From contig NZ_LJJE01000070.1 of the NCBI RefSeq assembly GCF_001854765.1, forward strand, positions 159,878 through 223,877: 64,000 bases of DNA, given 5' to 3'. Position numbers and translations under genes: made by a program. Origin of the DNA: Vibrio sonorensis. Its GTDB lineage: Bacteria > Pseudomonadota > Gammaproteobacteria > Enterobacterales > Vibrionaceae. Position 1 is the first letter of the stretch, and each line of letters begins with the position of its first letter. Below, piece by piece: positions 29,514 through 38,697 of this stretch. The notes beneath the pieces were generated by a model. It had not been told where the DNA came from and did no database searches. It was given only the letters and a program-made list of their open reading frames with translations.

Positions 29514-30314
29514 ATGTCGTTCGAATCATTACTGTTTCATAAAACTTATTTACACCCAACCAGTAAAGAATGGGTGGTGTTTGTTCATGGAGCTGGTGGA
29601 AGTTCATCTATTTGGTTTAAACAGCTAAAGGCCTACAAAGCCCACTTTAACCTTTTACTTGTAGACTTACGCGGTCACGGAAAGTCCAATCAATTGCTTA
29701 GAGAATTGATCGCCAATCGCTATACATTCAAAGCTGTGACGCTCGATATTCTTAAAGTTCTCGATCACCTAAAAATTCATTCGGCGCATTTTGTTGGCAT
29801 GTCCTTGGGTACGATTATTGTACGTAATATTGCCGAGCTCGCTCATAGCCGAGTGAAAACAATGGTGTTAGGCGGGGCAGTAACTCGTCTAGATGCCCGT
29901 TCCCAGTTTCTTGTAAAGTTAGGGAACATGTGTAAACACATAGTACCTTACATGTGGCTATACAGCTTATTCGCTTACATAGTGATGCCTCAACGCGCTC
30001 AAAAAGAGTCAAGGCACCTGTTTATCAGAGAAGCAAAGAAGCTATGTCAAAAAGAGTTTAAGCGCTGGTTTATGTTAACTTCAGAAGTAAACCCGTTGAT
30101 GCGCTACTTTAAAGAGCGAGAACTCCCGATACCCACGTTGTACCTTATGGGCGATAAAGATTACATGTTTATTCGTCCGGTAAAAGAGATGGTGGCAGTG
30201 CATCGTCAGAGTCAGCTTCGAGAGATTGAAGATTGTGGACACGTATGCAATGTAGAGCGCCCCGACGAGTTTAATCGCTACTCAATAGATTTTATTCAAC
30301 AACATTCTCTATAG
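29514..30314 (+). CDS. Alpha/beta-fold hydrolase
   Basis: A soluble alpha/beta hydrolase of 266 aa. The oxyanion region is VVFVHGAGGSSS, the nucleophile Ser is in GMSLGT, the acid Asp is in LMGDKDYMF and the His is in DCGHVCN. The substrate is unknown. The start is the ATG at 29514, with a weak ribosome site. A TTG at 29508 is in frame. Its 3' end overlaps the DUF2007 gene by 23 nt in the opposite direction. Confidence 0.82.
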   Translation: MSFESLLFHKTYLHPTSKEWVVFVHGAGGSSSIWFKQLKAYKAHFNLLLVDLRGHGKSNQLLRELIANRYTFKAVTLDILKVLDHLKIHSAHFVGMSLGTIIVRNIAELAHSRVKTMVLGGAVTRLDARSQFLVKLGNMCKHIVPYMWLYSLFAYIVMPQRAQKESRHLFIREAKKLCQKEFKRWFMLTSEVNPLMRYFKERELPIPTLYLMGDKDYMFIRPVKEMVAVHRQSQLREIEDCGHVCNVERPDEFNRYSIDFIQQHSL

Positions 30315-30615
30315 GTGCATGCTGCCCACATTGCCAGCAAATGGCAAATTGCGCTTCATTGCTTTCTCCGCATTCAGGGCAATGCCAATCCTTTTGCAAT
30401 GACTGGCTTTCAAAGTCCCTAATGACGGTTTTTGCTCTATCCAATTGTTGTTGATCTAACAGCCAAATATAACTGTCGGTGTCTGGCGATATCGGTAACT
30501 CCCCTTGAAGTCCAAAAATGCCCTCTCCGCGAACTTCACAGCGGATCGTCTGACTTTTGAGAAGTTCGCAAAGAATATGGGCTTGAGTAGGATTTGATGC
30601 CGAATAAATTTTCAT
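30292..30615 (-). CDS. DUF2007 protein with C-terminal zinc ribbon
   Basis: A 107-aa protein. The DUF2007 domain covers about 1-70 (MKIYSASNPTQAHILCELLK). A zinc ribbon with CPECGE and CWQCGQ is at 79-101. The function is unknown. Its start overlaps the stop of the upstream VTT membrane protein (ATGA), so the two are translated together. Confidence 0.8.
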   Translation of the reverse strand: MKIYSASNPTQAHILCELLKSQTIRCEVRGEGIFGLQGELPISPDTDSYIWLLDQQQLDRAKTVIRDFESQSLQKDWHCPECGESNEAQFAICWQCGQHAPIENVVE

Positions 30616-31307
30616 TAAGCGTTTCCATTACCAGCAGGCTGGGACGGCTTAACCTTAGCCATGACCCATTTAGCGATGATAGGGAACACACCCAGAAGAG
30701 CAAAAGAGAGCAAAACCTGAGGAGAGACAATTCCAGACAGAGAGTCAATTTGCGCCAATTGAGTACCGGCATTTAAATACACTGCGGTTCCGGGAAGCAT
30801 GCCTAACTGACTGACGAGATAAAACCTCAGGGTGGAAATCGGGGTGAGCCCCATTAAGAGGTTAATTAAGAAAAATGGGAATACAGGGATAAGCCTTAGC
30901 GAGAAAAGGTAAAACGCCCCCTCTTTTTCAACTCCATTATTGATAGCAGAGAGTTTGTTTCCAAATTTTGTTTGTACCCATTCGCGCAACAAGAAGCGGC
31001 TACTAAGAAAAGCAATCGTTGCCCCAATTGTACTGGCAAAAGAAACCAGTAGTAGGCTATTCCAAAATCCAAATAGGGCGGCGCCAAGTAGAGTAACGAC
31101 AGCAGCTCCGGGAATGGAAAGGGCGGTAATTGCGATATATAGCGCGAAATAAGTGGCGGCAGAGAGAAAGTAATTTTGCTCGATAAGCTGCGCCAGTGCG
31201 GCCTGTTGTGCTTTTGCATTTTCCAGAGTGAGATAGTCGCCAAAGTTAATCGCAACGAAGGCAATCAGTGCGACCAACAGAATTCCCAAGATAAGTTTAC
31301 CGTTCAT
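30615..31307 (-). CDS. TVP38/TMEM64 (VTT domain) membrane protein
   Basis: A 230-aa inner-membrane protein with about five or six helices. The VTT/SNARE-associated motif region SIPGAAVVTLLGAALFGFW and FLLREWVQTKFG, then RLIPVFPFFLINLLMGLT, is typical of the TVP38 branch of the DedA superfamily, which includes lipid scramblases. The exact role is unknown. It forms an operon with the DUF2007 gene. Confidence 0.87.
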   Translation of the reverse strand: MNGKLILGILLVALIAFVAINFGDYLTLENAKAQQAALAQLIEQNYFLSAATYFALYIAITALSIPGAAVVTLLGAALFGFWNSLLLVSFASTIGATIAFLSSRFLLREWVQTKFGNKLSAINNGVEKEGAFYLFSLRLIPVFPFFLINLLMGLTPISTLRFYLVSQLGMLPGTAVYLNAGTQLAQIDSLSGIVSPQVLLSFALLGVFPIIAKWVMAKVKPSQPAGNGNA

Positions 31308-31474
31308 TACTTCTTCTCCGTTCTCATAGAAGTGCCTAGTTTAATAGTACGCAACTTTTGTCGGATAGTCGCAATCCTTTGGAGAATAAGAACTTGTCAA
31401 CGCAAAAAAAATTTCACTACATATCTATTAGGAGAAAATAAAGTAAGGGGCTAGATGAGTAATAAAGCGCTATA

Positions 31475-31505
31475 AAAGAAGAGCTCACTTGGGGGAGTGA
31501 GCTCT
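31475..31505 (-). terminator. tfoY terminator
   Basis: A perfect 10-bp AGAGCTCACT/AGTGAGCTCT stem, followed on the minus strand by CTTCTTTTAT, about 13 nt past the tfoY stop. The rest of the gap to 31308 holds nothing I can name. Confidence 0.8.
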
Positions 31506-31517
31506 AAATGAAGGGGG

Positions 31518-32110
31518 TTAGCTACTGAGTCTATCGACCAACTCGCGTCGCCTTTCTACTGGGATTACTGACCAGTGCGTTCCTTTAATCGCGCCTTCAA
31601 GCGCCCAAAGCAGTTCGAGGCTCACTTCGGAGGAATGGGTTTGCTGAATCGCCTTAAAGGCTTCAACGGCACCGGTTTGCTCAAGATTCTCTACACTGCA
31701 ATCCCAGCCTTTTTAAGCATACGCTCGGTTGCGAGGCGCAGATTAGGGAGATCTTTGAGGCGATTGGGTTTCGCTTTTGCTTGCTTAGTTTTTTCTTGCT
31801 TAGCAACTTCTAACGCGCGCTTCGCCATAGCTAGAGTGTGGTTTTGAGTTTCCGCCCAGTTGTCGGAAAGTGCAAAGTATTTTGTGACAACAGGGAAACC
31901 GCGCTTTTTGTAAACGTATGGTTCTAATCCCTGAAGTTTAAAATCCTGAGCAGTTTCTTCATCGGCTCTGATGTGAAGCTTATCGTGTACGACTAAAGCA
32001 AACATTGTTTCATCAGCAAAAATCCCAAATCCACCAAACATAGAGCGGGATTTTATACGACCTAGTTGCTCAAAGAGTCGCATTGAGTCTTTTAGTATTG
32101 GTTTATCCAT
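31518..32110 (-). CDS. tfoY: TfoX/Sxy-family regulator TfoY (frameshifted)
   Basis: A TfoX-family protein with an N-terminal TfoX_N domain ([20 protein letters not shown]) and a C-terminal TfoX_C domain ([17 protein letters not shown], then [17 protein letters not shown]). In Vibrio, TfoY controls motility and type VI secretion in response to c-di-GMP. I call TfoY rather than TfoX because of the riboswitch upstream and the purR/torD neighbours, as around V. cholerae VC1719-VC1722. The frame breaks near 31696; one base restores [19 protein letters not shown] and a TAA at 31518, giving 197 aa. The start is the ATG at 32110. Confidence 0.9.
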
Positions 32111-32212
32111 GCTGTCTTTTCTCGGTGTATATGTATACGCCACCAATTCAGGTCCGAGAGATTAGCAAAATAATGCAGAAAAATGTCAGTAAGGAGTTAA
32201 CAGTTTGCATAT

Positions 32213-32303
32213 TTGCCATCGGCAACCCCGCTACCATGCATAAAATGCTTAGGCCGGAGGCTTTGCGTCCCACTCTTTCGAGGTGGTTTGCCCTGTGCGT
32301 GGC
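32213..32303 (-). ncRNA. Cyclic di-GMP-I (GEMM-I) riboswitch of tfoY
   Basis: On the minus strand this reads as the c-di-GMP class I aptamer: CACGCACAGGGCAAACC, a GAAA tetraloop stem, GGGACGCAAAGCCTCCGG and GTAGCGGGGTTGCCGATGG. P1 pairs GCCA at 32300-32303 with TGGC at 32215-32218. A competing TTGCC/GGCAA hairpin (32213-32225) overlaps the 3' strand of P1 and may be the switching helix. It ends about 100 nt before the tfoY start and matches the V. cholerae Vc2 element in sequence and position. Confidence 0.96.
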
Positions 32304-32400
32304 TCTTTTCGTCCAAATTAAGAATAAATAAATTTTGAGGTAAGTATCACACCTCAGTGTTTCAAGTGTGATCTTGATTCAGATAATCGCACGTAACGAT

Positions 32401-32436
32401 GTGTTTGGCTGATAAATAGTTGAAGCAACCAAACAC
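32401..32436 (-). terminator. Hairpin downstream of purR
   Basis: GTGTTTGG/CCAAACAC, an 8-bp stem with a 20-nt loop, lies just past the purR stop. It lacks a clear U tract, so terminator function is uncertain. Confidence 0.4.
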
Positions 32437-32446
32437 AAATTAATGA

Positions 32447-33454
32447 CTATTTAGTCAAATCACGCACCGTGCAACGCTCCACGATTTCAGGGTGCATCTC
32501 AAATACACGCTTGTCGTGCTCTTTATCTTTAATGCGCTCTAGCAATATCTCAAATGCATTTTTACCCACACGTCGTTTTGGTTGGTGAACAGTGGTGAGA
32601 GGCGGAGAGAAGTACTCTGCCAACTCAATATTGTCGTAACCAATAACCGAAATATCTTCGGGAACGCGGATCCCTTTTTGCTGCAAACGGCTCATCAAGC
32701 CCAGCGCCATGGTATCGTTGAAACAGAACACTGCCGTGGGTTTTTTATCCATTGCTACGATTTTATCCGCCGCTAATACTGCAGTATCGCATTCGAAGTT
32801 ACCTTCTAAAATCCAGTCTTCGTCGACAGAAAGGTTCGCTTGGCTCATTGCACGTTTGTAACCTAGGATCCGCTCTTGGCAGGCGGCTTTTTCAAAGTGT
32901 CCGCTGAGGCACGCAATATCTTTATGTCCTCTGTCTATTAAGTATTTAGTGGCTAGATAACCGCCTTCTTCAGAGTTATCAATGATCTTGTCTGCCTGAG
33001 AGCTTTCAGGCCCCCAATCCATGACTACTTTAGGGATATCAGAGTGACGATCCAGCATCTCGCTCAGCTCTTCCGTAAGGTCAGAACACATAACTAAGAT
33101 GCCATCGACGCGTTTTTCAGCCAACATGCGAATATAGTCGCGTTGCTTTTCATAGATACCGCCCGTATTACACAAAATGAGTGTGTAACCTTGGCGATAA
33201 CAATAACTTTCTACACCGTCGATAACTTCAGAGAAAAATAAATTGGTCGACTGGGTGACTAGCATGCCAATGGTACGAGTGGTGTTGCACTTAAGGCTTC
33301 TTGCAACAGCACTTGGTGCATAGTTAAGTTCTTTTACCGCTTCATTCACTTTTTCTTGTGTTGCTTCGGCAACAAAACGGGTTTTGTTGATAACGTGTGA
33401 AACAGTCGTTGTCGAAACTCCGGCTAAGCGAGCTACATCTTTAATAGTGGCCAT
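32447..33454 (-). CDS. purR: Purine repressor PurR
   Basis: A LacI-family repressor that represses purine genes with hypoxanthine or guanine bound. The helix-turn-helix [20 protein letters not shown] and the hinge [11 protein letters not shown] are nearly identical to E. coli PurR, and DWGPESS and [11 protein letters not shown] also match. I start at the ATG at 33454, which begins the conserved helix-turn-helix, giving 335 aa. The longer reading to 33499 is not conserved. Confidence 0.95.
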   Translation of the reverse strand: MATIKDVARLAGVSTTTVSHVINKTRFVAEATQEKVNEAVKELNYAPSAVARSLKCNTTRTIGMLVTQSTNLFFSEVIDGVESYCYRQGYTLILCNTGGIYEKQRDYIRMLAEKRVDGILVMCSDLTEELSEMLDRHSDIPKVVMDWGPESSQADKIIDNSEEGGYLATKYLIDRGHKDIACLSGHFEKAACQERILGYKRAMSQANLSVDEDWILEGNFECDTAVLAADKIVAMDKKPTAVFCFNDTMALGLMSRLQQKGIRVPEDISVIGYDNIELAEYFSPPLTTVHQPKRRVGKNAFEILLERIKDKEHDKRVFEMHPEIVERCTVRDLTK

Positions 33455-33521
33455 AAGGTTTTGTCCTGTCGAATCCTGCAATCTGGTTTTATCATCCAAT
33501 TGCAGTAAGTATCAGAAACAC

Positions 33522-33548
33522 AAAAACCGCTTTTAAACAGCGGTTTGT
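33522..33548 (-). terminator. Hairpin between torD and purR
   Basis: AAACCGCT/AGCGGTTT stem with A and T runs. On the minus strand it is followed by TTTTTGTGTTT. It could end torD transcripts or lie in the purR leader. Confidence 0.6.
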
Positions 33549-33562
33549 ATTTAACTTCATCG

Positions 33563-33578
33563 TTTTTATCGTTTGCGG
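33563..33578 (-). promoter_or_regulatory. Possible PUR box upstream of purR
   Basis: The minus strand reads CCGCAAACGATAAAAA, which matches the left half of the PurR operator (ACGCAAACGTTTNCGT) well and the right half poorly. PurR represses its own gene in E. coli, so a site here would make sense. Confidence 0.35.
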
Positions 33579-33698
33579 TCTCAATTTTAAACTGCTTGTT
33601 AAAAGCAGGCAAATAAAAAACCGTTAAGCCTACGGAATAAGTCACATTTAATAAAACTGATTTAGTTTTATTATTGCTAATTATTCAAGCTTAAATCC

Positions 33699-34346
33699 CT
33701 ACTCTCCAATGAGGTAGTGATCGTCAAGCGCTAAAAACGCGGCGGTTAATTCAACCATTGCTGCGTAAAACCCAAATTCATCGAGTTTTGTACATTTCTG
33801 TGTAAATGGTTCGAGCCAATTGAGTAGGTGTTGCTCAATAAACTCATGTTGCTCGGCAAAGGCATCTTCCATATGTCTTTCTTGTTCTAACTCATTCGAG
33901 CGAATAATTAAGTTACCTAAAAAGTCGAGCTGAATGGCGATGTGGTCGGCTGGCTCATTGAGCTGCTTATCAACCGCAATGCCGTGTTGTTCTAATATGC
34001 TCTCCATCTCTTTTGCTGGTTTGTCGTTGAGCAAGCCGCTTTCGCCTACGTACATCGAAGCATAAGGCAGTGCAGATTCTTTGTCTGACTTTAAAAATAA
34101 ATCGCAAAAGTCCGCAGCTAGTTCAAGTTGAGCGTCTTGTCTGTCATTGAGACGATTTAGGGCGTCGACCAATTTATCCGTCGCGGGCTTTAAGCTTGGG
34201 TTTTCACCTAATCCCGATAGAAATGACCGTATCTCTGCAGACTGATACTGCTCCAAATCTGCTTCTGTCAGTTCTCTAGCAAAAACGCTGGATAACCACC
34301 AGTAAATCTCAGCCCGTTTTTCGTTAAAGGCTTTTAGTTCTTGCAT
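33699..34346 (-). CDS. torD: TorD, chaperone for TMAO reductase
   Basis: Cytoplasmic chaperone that binds the twin-arginine signal of TorA and helps insert molybdopterin cofactor. It is 215 aa and all-helical. The conserved region near residues 90-110 ([20 protein letters not shown]) and [17 protein letters not shown] are typical of the TorD/DmsD family. It is divergent from torR. torA and torC are not in this window. A weak AT-rich hairpin follows the stop (33650-33672). Confidence 0.93.
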   Translation of the reverse strand: MQELKAFNEKRAEIYWWLSSVFARELTEADLEQYQSAEIRSFLSGLGENPSLKPATDKLVDALNRLNDRQDAQLELAADFCDLFLKSDKESALPYASMYVGESGLLNDKPAKEMESILEQHGIAVDKQLNEPADHIAIQLDFLGNLIIRSNELEQERHMEDAFAEQHEFIEQHLLNWLEPFTQKCTKLDEFGFYAAMVELTAAFLALDDHYLIGE

Positions 34347-34384
34347 CGCTTATTACTCCAACCATTTGTCATCACGACGTCACT

Positions 34385-34423
34385 ATATTTATTCCTTTAA
34401 GTGTAACGAATAAATATGAATAG
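34385..34423. promoter_or_regulatory. AT-rich inverted repeat and TorR-box-like site upstream of torD
   Basis: ATATTTATTC (34385-34394) and GAATAAATAT (34408-34417) form a perfect 10-bp inverted repeat 13 nt apart. The right arm overlaps ATATGAATAG (34414-34423), which matches the reverse complement of the E. coli TorR box CTGTTCATAT at 9 of 10 bases. Confidence 0.5.
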
Positions 34424-34690
34424 AGGTAACACCATGTGTAACAAATAAAAAAGAGAAATAACGACTTGTGAAAACAAAAGCGAGATCGATCACTAAGTTC
34501 GGTTGTCGCACTCGATTAGGTTATCAACATACTTGAAATAGAACATGGTGCAACTCGCTAGAAAATAGAACAATTTTATTTAAGATGCCGTTTGAAAATT
34601 GCAAAGCTATTTCTATACGGAGTTGGATGAACAAGCTTGATAACACGTTTTGCTGTTAAACCCGATTTCAACCTCTAGGCGAGACCAGAT

Positions 34691-34719
34691 AAACCTGTTG
34701 CATTTGACCAAAGAAGTAG
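34691..34719 (+). repeat. 29-bp motif, copy 2 (before torR)
   Basis: The same motif as 24428-24456, 26 of 29 bases identical, in the same orientation to the downstream gene. It lies about 126 nt before the torR start. Confidence 0.6.
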
Positions 34720-34788
34720 ATTGTCTTGCATCAATAAACTCTCAGGTTTCCAACATTTTCCTGCTAATCAGGCTAGAATTGTTAATGT

Positions 34789-34798
34789 TTATGAATAG
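34789..34798 (-). promoter_or_regulatory. TorR-box-like site upstream of torR
   Basis: TTATGAATAG matches the reverse complement of the TorR box at 8 of 10 bases, about 48 nt before the torR start. TorR represses its own gene in E. coli. Confidence 0.35.
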
Positions 34799-34845
34799 AA
34801 TGACCCGCAGTTCCTGCTCCTAATAACTTAAACAAAGTGGTGAAA

Positions 34846-35556
34846 ATGAGCTCTCACGTACTTGTAGTAGAAGATGACATTGTCACTCGCAGCAAGCTAG
34901 TCGGATACTTTCAAAACGAAGGCTATCGAGTTAGCGAAGCGTCGAGCGGCGATGAAATGCGTACTTTGCTATCGGAACAAAATGTCGATCTGGTGATGTT
35001 AGATATTAACTTACCCGGTGAAGATGGCCTGTTACTGACTCGCGAACTGCGCAGCCAGTCTGATATAGGGATTATATTGGTTACTGGACGCACGGATAGC
35101 ATAGATAAGATCGTTGGTTTGGAAATGGGCGCTGACGATTATGTGACTAAACCGTTCGAGCTACGAGAGTTGCTTGTACGAGTTAAAAACTTGCTGTGGC
35201 GTATTTCCCTAGTGAATTCTGGATCAGAAGGCCACAGGACGAAAGAGGATACGAGTCTCATCTATTTTGGAGACTGGACGTTCGATGTACAAAGACGAGC
35301 GCTGTGTAAAAATGGTGACCCCGTTAAGCTAACCAAAGCTGAATATGAGCTATTGGTGGCGTTGAGCAGTTACCCCAATCAGGTACTGAGCCGAGAGCGA
35401 ATACTCAATATGATCAGCCATCGAGTCGATGCGCCAAATGATCGCACCATTGATGTCTTGATTCGACGAATGCGTGCAAAAATGGAGTATGACCCCAAGA
35501 ACCCGCAAATTTTTGTTACCGTCCATGGTGAAGGGTATATGTTTGCAGGCGATTAA
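34846..35556 (+). CDS. torR: TorR, response regulator for TMAO respiration
   Basis: An OmpR-type response regulator of 236 aa. The receiver domain has the acidic pair in VVEDD, the phospho-Asp in MLDINLPGEDG (about residue 53) and the Lys in DYVTKPFELREL. The winged helix (RERILNMISHR, then DRTIDVLIRRMRAKME) is C-terminal. IILVTGR and IVGLEMGADDYVTKP match TorR much better than ArcA. Start at the ATG at 34846; GTG codons at 34837 and 34840 are in frame. torS is not in the window. Confidence 0.92.
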   Translation: MSSHVLVVEDDIVTRSKLVGYFQNEGYRVSEASSGDEMRTLLSEQNVDLVMLDINLPGEDGLLLTRELRSQSDIGIILVTGRTDSIDKIVGLEMGADDYVTKPFELRELLVRVKNLLWRISLVNSGSEGHRTKEDTSLIYFGDWTFDVQRRALCKNGDPVKLTKAEYELLVALSSYPNQVLSRERILNMISHRVDAPNDRTIDVLIRRMRAKMEYDPKNPQIFVTVHGEGYMFAGD

Positions 35557-35584
35557 AGCTTTTTTTTGTAGGACATAGACAATA

Positions 35585-35612
35585 AATAACCGAAGCGTCT
35601 GCTTCGGTTATT
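35585..35612. terminator. Bidirectional terminator between torR and elyC
   Basis: AATAACCGAAGC/GCTTCGGTTATT, a 12-bp stem with a GTCT loop, lies between two genes that face each other. Confidence 0.9.
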
Positions 35613-35645
35613 TTGTCGTTTATCTCGCTCCGAGTGAGTAGATAG

Positions 35646-36451
35646 TCACGACTGGTTTGCTGCCGAATTTTCTATCGCTTTCTCTTCGTAATCCGAAGCC
35701 CAGTCACGCAAGCTCTGCCAAATGATACCCAAAGTTTCATGCCAGTACTTTTCAGTCTGTTCCAGATAAACTGCTTTAGGTGTGTATTTAACCCAGAACT
35801 GTTCGACATTAGAGTGTGCCAAATAGTTAGTGGGTGCAGGGAAAGGTTTTAGACCAGCAGAATGGAACTCATTTAATGCGCGTTGCATATGGCTTGCTGA
35901 AGTGACGACCACTAAGTTTTTTCTCTGTACAAAAGCCGCGGCTTGTCTCGCTTCTTCCCACGTATCTTTAGCCGTCTCTAGAAGAATAATATCAGATTTT
36001 GATACGCCAAGTGCCAAGCTACTTTTGCCATCATTCGGGCATTACTGACTTCCGACCCACCCGAATAACCGGAAAGAATTAGCTTGGCTCCAGGGTACAT
36101 ACGCAAAATGCGAATACCTTCGGCCAATCTCATCAACCCTGTTCGACTTAACTCCGAAGTGGGTGGGATTTTGTCATCAACAACGTGACCACTCCCAAGC
36201 ACCATAACGTAATCAATCGATTCATTAACCGCAAAAAAAGCGCTGTGTTGACGCTCGATAGGCATTAACAGACGAGAAGAAACCGGTTGGAAAGCGATCA
36301 GGAAAATGCCAATAAAAGAAAACAAAACCACAAAGCAGCCTGTCTTCTGCTTGCGGGTAAACATGATCAGCATCAGTCCAGTAAACCCGATAATGAGTAA
36401 AGCGGGTAGGGGCATAAGCAAGGACGATACGATTTTTTTCAGCTCAAACAT
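35646..36451 (-). CDS. elyC: ElyC, envelope biogenesis factor (DUF218; frameshifted)
   Basis: An inner-membrane DUF218 protein that E. coli needs for peptidoglycan assembly at low temperature. There are two N-terminal helices (LLMPLPALLIIGFTGLMLIM and CFVVLFSFIGIFLIAF), then the DUF218 domain with DYVMVLGSGH and LVVVTSASHMQRA. The frame breaks near 36016, where one A (minus-strand T) is missing; adding it gives AKVALALGVSKSDIILLE. The restored protein is about 268 aa. The order elyC-cmoM-mukFEB is the same as in E. coli (ycbC-smtA-mukFEB). Start at the ATG at 36451. Confidence 0.88.
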
Positions 36452-36566
36452 ACTTAAACAGTCCGAAAAAACATCAATTGAAGATAAATTAAGAGAATCC
36501 CTCTTTATTCCTGCCACCCTTATGACAGAATAGCAGCACCAATTAGCTATCATAACCCAAGCTGCT

Positions 36567-37349
36567 GTGACTGAAGACCGCAATTTCGACGATATTGCCC
36601 ACAAATTTGCAAAAAATATTTACGGCTCTGACAAAGGTGAGATTCGCCAAGTCATTGTTTGGCAAGACCTAGAACAAGTGTTATCCGCTTTTGACCCCCA
36701 TCTAAAGCAGCTGCATGTGCTGGATGCTGGTGGTGGACTCGCACAAATGTCTCAAAAGCTTGCTAAGCTCGGACACCAAGTTTCGTTATGTGATTTATCT
36801 TCTGAGATGCTTCAACTGGCGAAGGTGGATATCGAAAAAAACGGTTTGCTAGAAAATTACCGTTTTATTCATTCACCAGCTCAAACAGTATCTGAGCACC
36901 TTGAAAAACCTGTAGATATCGTTATGTTTCATGCGGTTATGGAATGGCTGGCGGATCCAAAAGATGCGCTTGAGAAGGTTTTGAAGCTCGTCAAGCCCGG
37001 TGGCATGGCGTCGATAATGTTCTATAACCAGCACGGTTTGGTTTATAAAAATGCGGTATGCGGTAATATCCCCCATATATTGGAAGGTATGCCACACCGT
37101 AAACGGTTTAAATTACAGCCACAACAAGGTTTATGGCCTGAGTCCGTCTATCAATGGGTTGAAGAGGCGGGCTATGAGATTTGTGGTAAATCTGGAATTC
37201 GCTGCTTTAGTGACTACATAGGAAATAGAGAGTACATGGGCGATTTCCAGTATGAGGATGTATTGGCATTGGAAGAAAAGTTTTGTCGCCAAGAGCCATA
37301 CCTATCCTTAGGTCGATACATACACGTATGGGCAAAAAAGAAACAATAA
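36567..37349 (+). CDS. cmoM: CmoM, tRNA cmo5U methyltransferase
   Basis: A SAM-dependent enzyme (formerly SmtA) that methylates 5-carboxymethoxyuridine at the wobble position of some tRNAs. It starts with GTG, giving [20 protein letters not shown], which matches E. coli. The SAM motif [12 protein letters not shown] is at about 50-61, with [11 protein letters not shown] and [10 protein letters not shown] further on. It is 260 aa. It is divergent from elyC and 11 nt before mukF. Confidence 0.95.
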   Translation: MTEDRNFDDIAHKFAKNIYGSDKGEIRQVIVWQDLEQVLSAFDPHLKQLHVLDAGGGLAQMSQKLAKLGHQVSLCDLSSEMLQLAKVDIEKNGLLENYRFIHSPAQTVSEHLEKPVDIVMFHAVMEWLADPKDALEKVLKLVKPGGMASIMFYNQHGLVYKNAVCGNIPHILEGMPHRKRFKLQPQQGLWPESVYQWVEEAGYEICGKSGIRCFSDYIGNREYMGDFQYEDVLALEEKFCRQEPYLSLGRYIHVWAKKKQ

Positions 37350-37360
37350 CAGGAATAACA

Positions 37361-38697
37361 ATGAGTGAGACGACTCTAAATGCGGCTCAGCAACCAATAG
37401 ATGAGCTGGTTGGCTGGGTAAAACAGCATGATTTCTCATTGAACCTGACAACTGAACGGCTAGCGTATTTAATCGCTATCGCCGTATTGAGCAACGACAG
37501 GTTTGATGAAGAGTTAGGGGAAGGAGAACTCCACGATGCATTTGCAATCGTAACCCGACTATTTGAAGAAAGTGGAGACGCATCGGCGTTTCGTGCTAAC
37601 AACGCGATTAACGATATGGTAAAGCAGCGCTTGATCAGTCGCTTTATCAGTGAAGTTAACGACGGGGCGAGTATCTACCGCCTTTCCCCACTAGCCGTGG
37701 GCATAACTGACTATTACGTTAGACATCGCGAATTTTCCAAACTCAAGTTGTCGATTCAGCTATCCATGGTTGCAGACGAAATGTCGAAAGCCATTGAAGC
37801 GGCAAAGGAAGGAGGAACAGTAGGCCACTGGCAAAAAAATGTGTATGGCGTACTGAAGTACTCGGTTGGCGAGATCTTTGATCAAATTGATCTTAACCAG
37901 CGCGTGATGGATGAGCAGCAACAGTCGGTGAAAACCCAAATAGCTGAACTTCTCAATCAAGACTGGCGCGATGCGATCAATCAGTGTGAGAGCTTGTTGT
38001 CAGAAACCTCCAACACCCTCAGAGAACTGCAAGATACACTGCAAGCAGCAGGAGATGAGTTGCAAACCCAGATCTTAGATATCCAAGAACTGGTTTATGG
38101 GGACTCAGAGCTGGAGTTTATCGAAGAGACCTTATTTGGCCTTCAGCAGAAGCTAGATAGGATCACCAGTTGGGGGCAGCAGGCCATAGACCTTTGGATT
38201 GGCTATGACAGACACGTTCACAAATTCATTCGTACCGCTATCGATATGGATAAAAACCGAGCGTTCAGTACACGCTGCGCCAATCACTTAAGGAGTACTT
38301 CGATTCACCTTGGTATCTGACTCATGCCGACGCAGAGCGCTTGCGAGACCTGCGCGATGAAGCGCTGGTGTTGCGAGACGACGAAGTCACTGGCCATGTA
38401 CCACAAGAAGTGGAATATGAAGAGTTTAAACAAGTGAACGACGAACTTTCAGAGCGCATAGGTGGCATGCTCAAAGTTCACAAAGAAAAGGGGCAACCGA
38501 TCGATCTCGGTTTAGTGCTTCGAGATTATCTCGCGCAACATCCCCACACCCACCATTTTGATTTAGCTCGAATTGTTATCGACCAAGCGGTTCGCCTAGG
38601 ATATTCCGAATCGGATTATCAAGCGATTCAACCAGATTGGCAGGCGATTAACGATTTTGGAGCAAAGGTACAAGCAAATGTCATCGATCGATACTAA
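37361..38697 (+). CDS. mukF: Chromosome partition protein MukF (frameshifted)
   Basis: Kleisin subunit of the MukBEF condensin. The N-terminal winged-helix dimer domain, the central helices and the C-terminal MukB-binding winged helix are all present. The frame breaks near 38275, where one C is missing; CGCCTG would give [19 protein letters not shown], the conserved sequence. The restored length is 445 aa. The ATG at 37361 is 11 nt after cmoM and the end overlaps mukE by 20 nt. Confidence 0.93.

Noticed and set aside
31518..32110. TfoX (the competence regulator) instead of TfoY
   Set aside because: The two proteins are similar, but the c-di-GMP riboswitch and the purR neighbour are those of tfoY.
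32338..32370. CRP site between tfoY leader and purR
   Set aside because: The repeat ATCACAC/GTGTGAT has the wrong spacing for CRP (13 nt instead of 6).
34846..35556. ArcA instead of TorR
   Set aside because: The residues around IILVTGRTDSIDKIVGLEMG and the torD neighbour fit TorR. ArcA differs in this segment.
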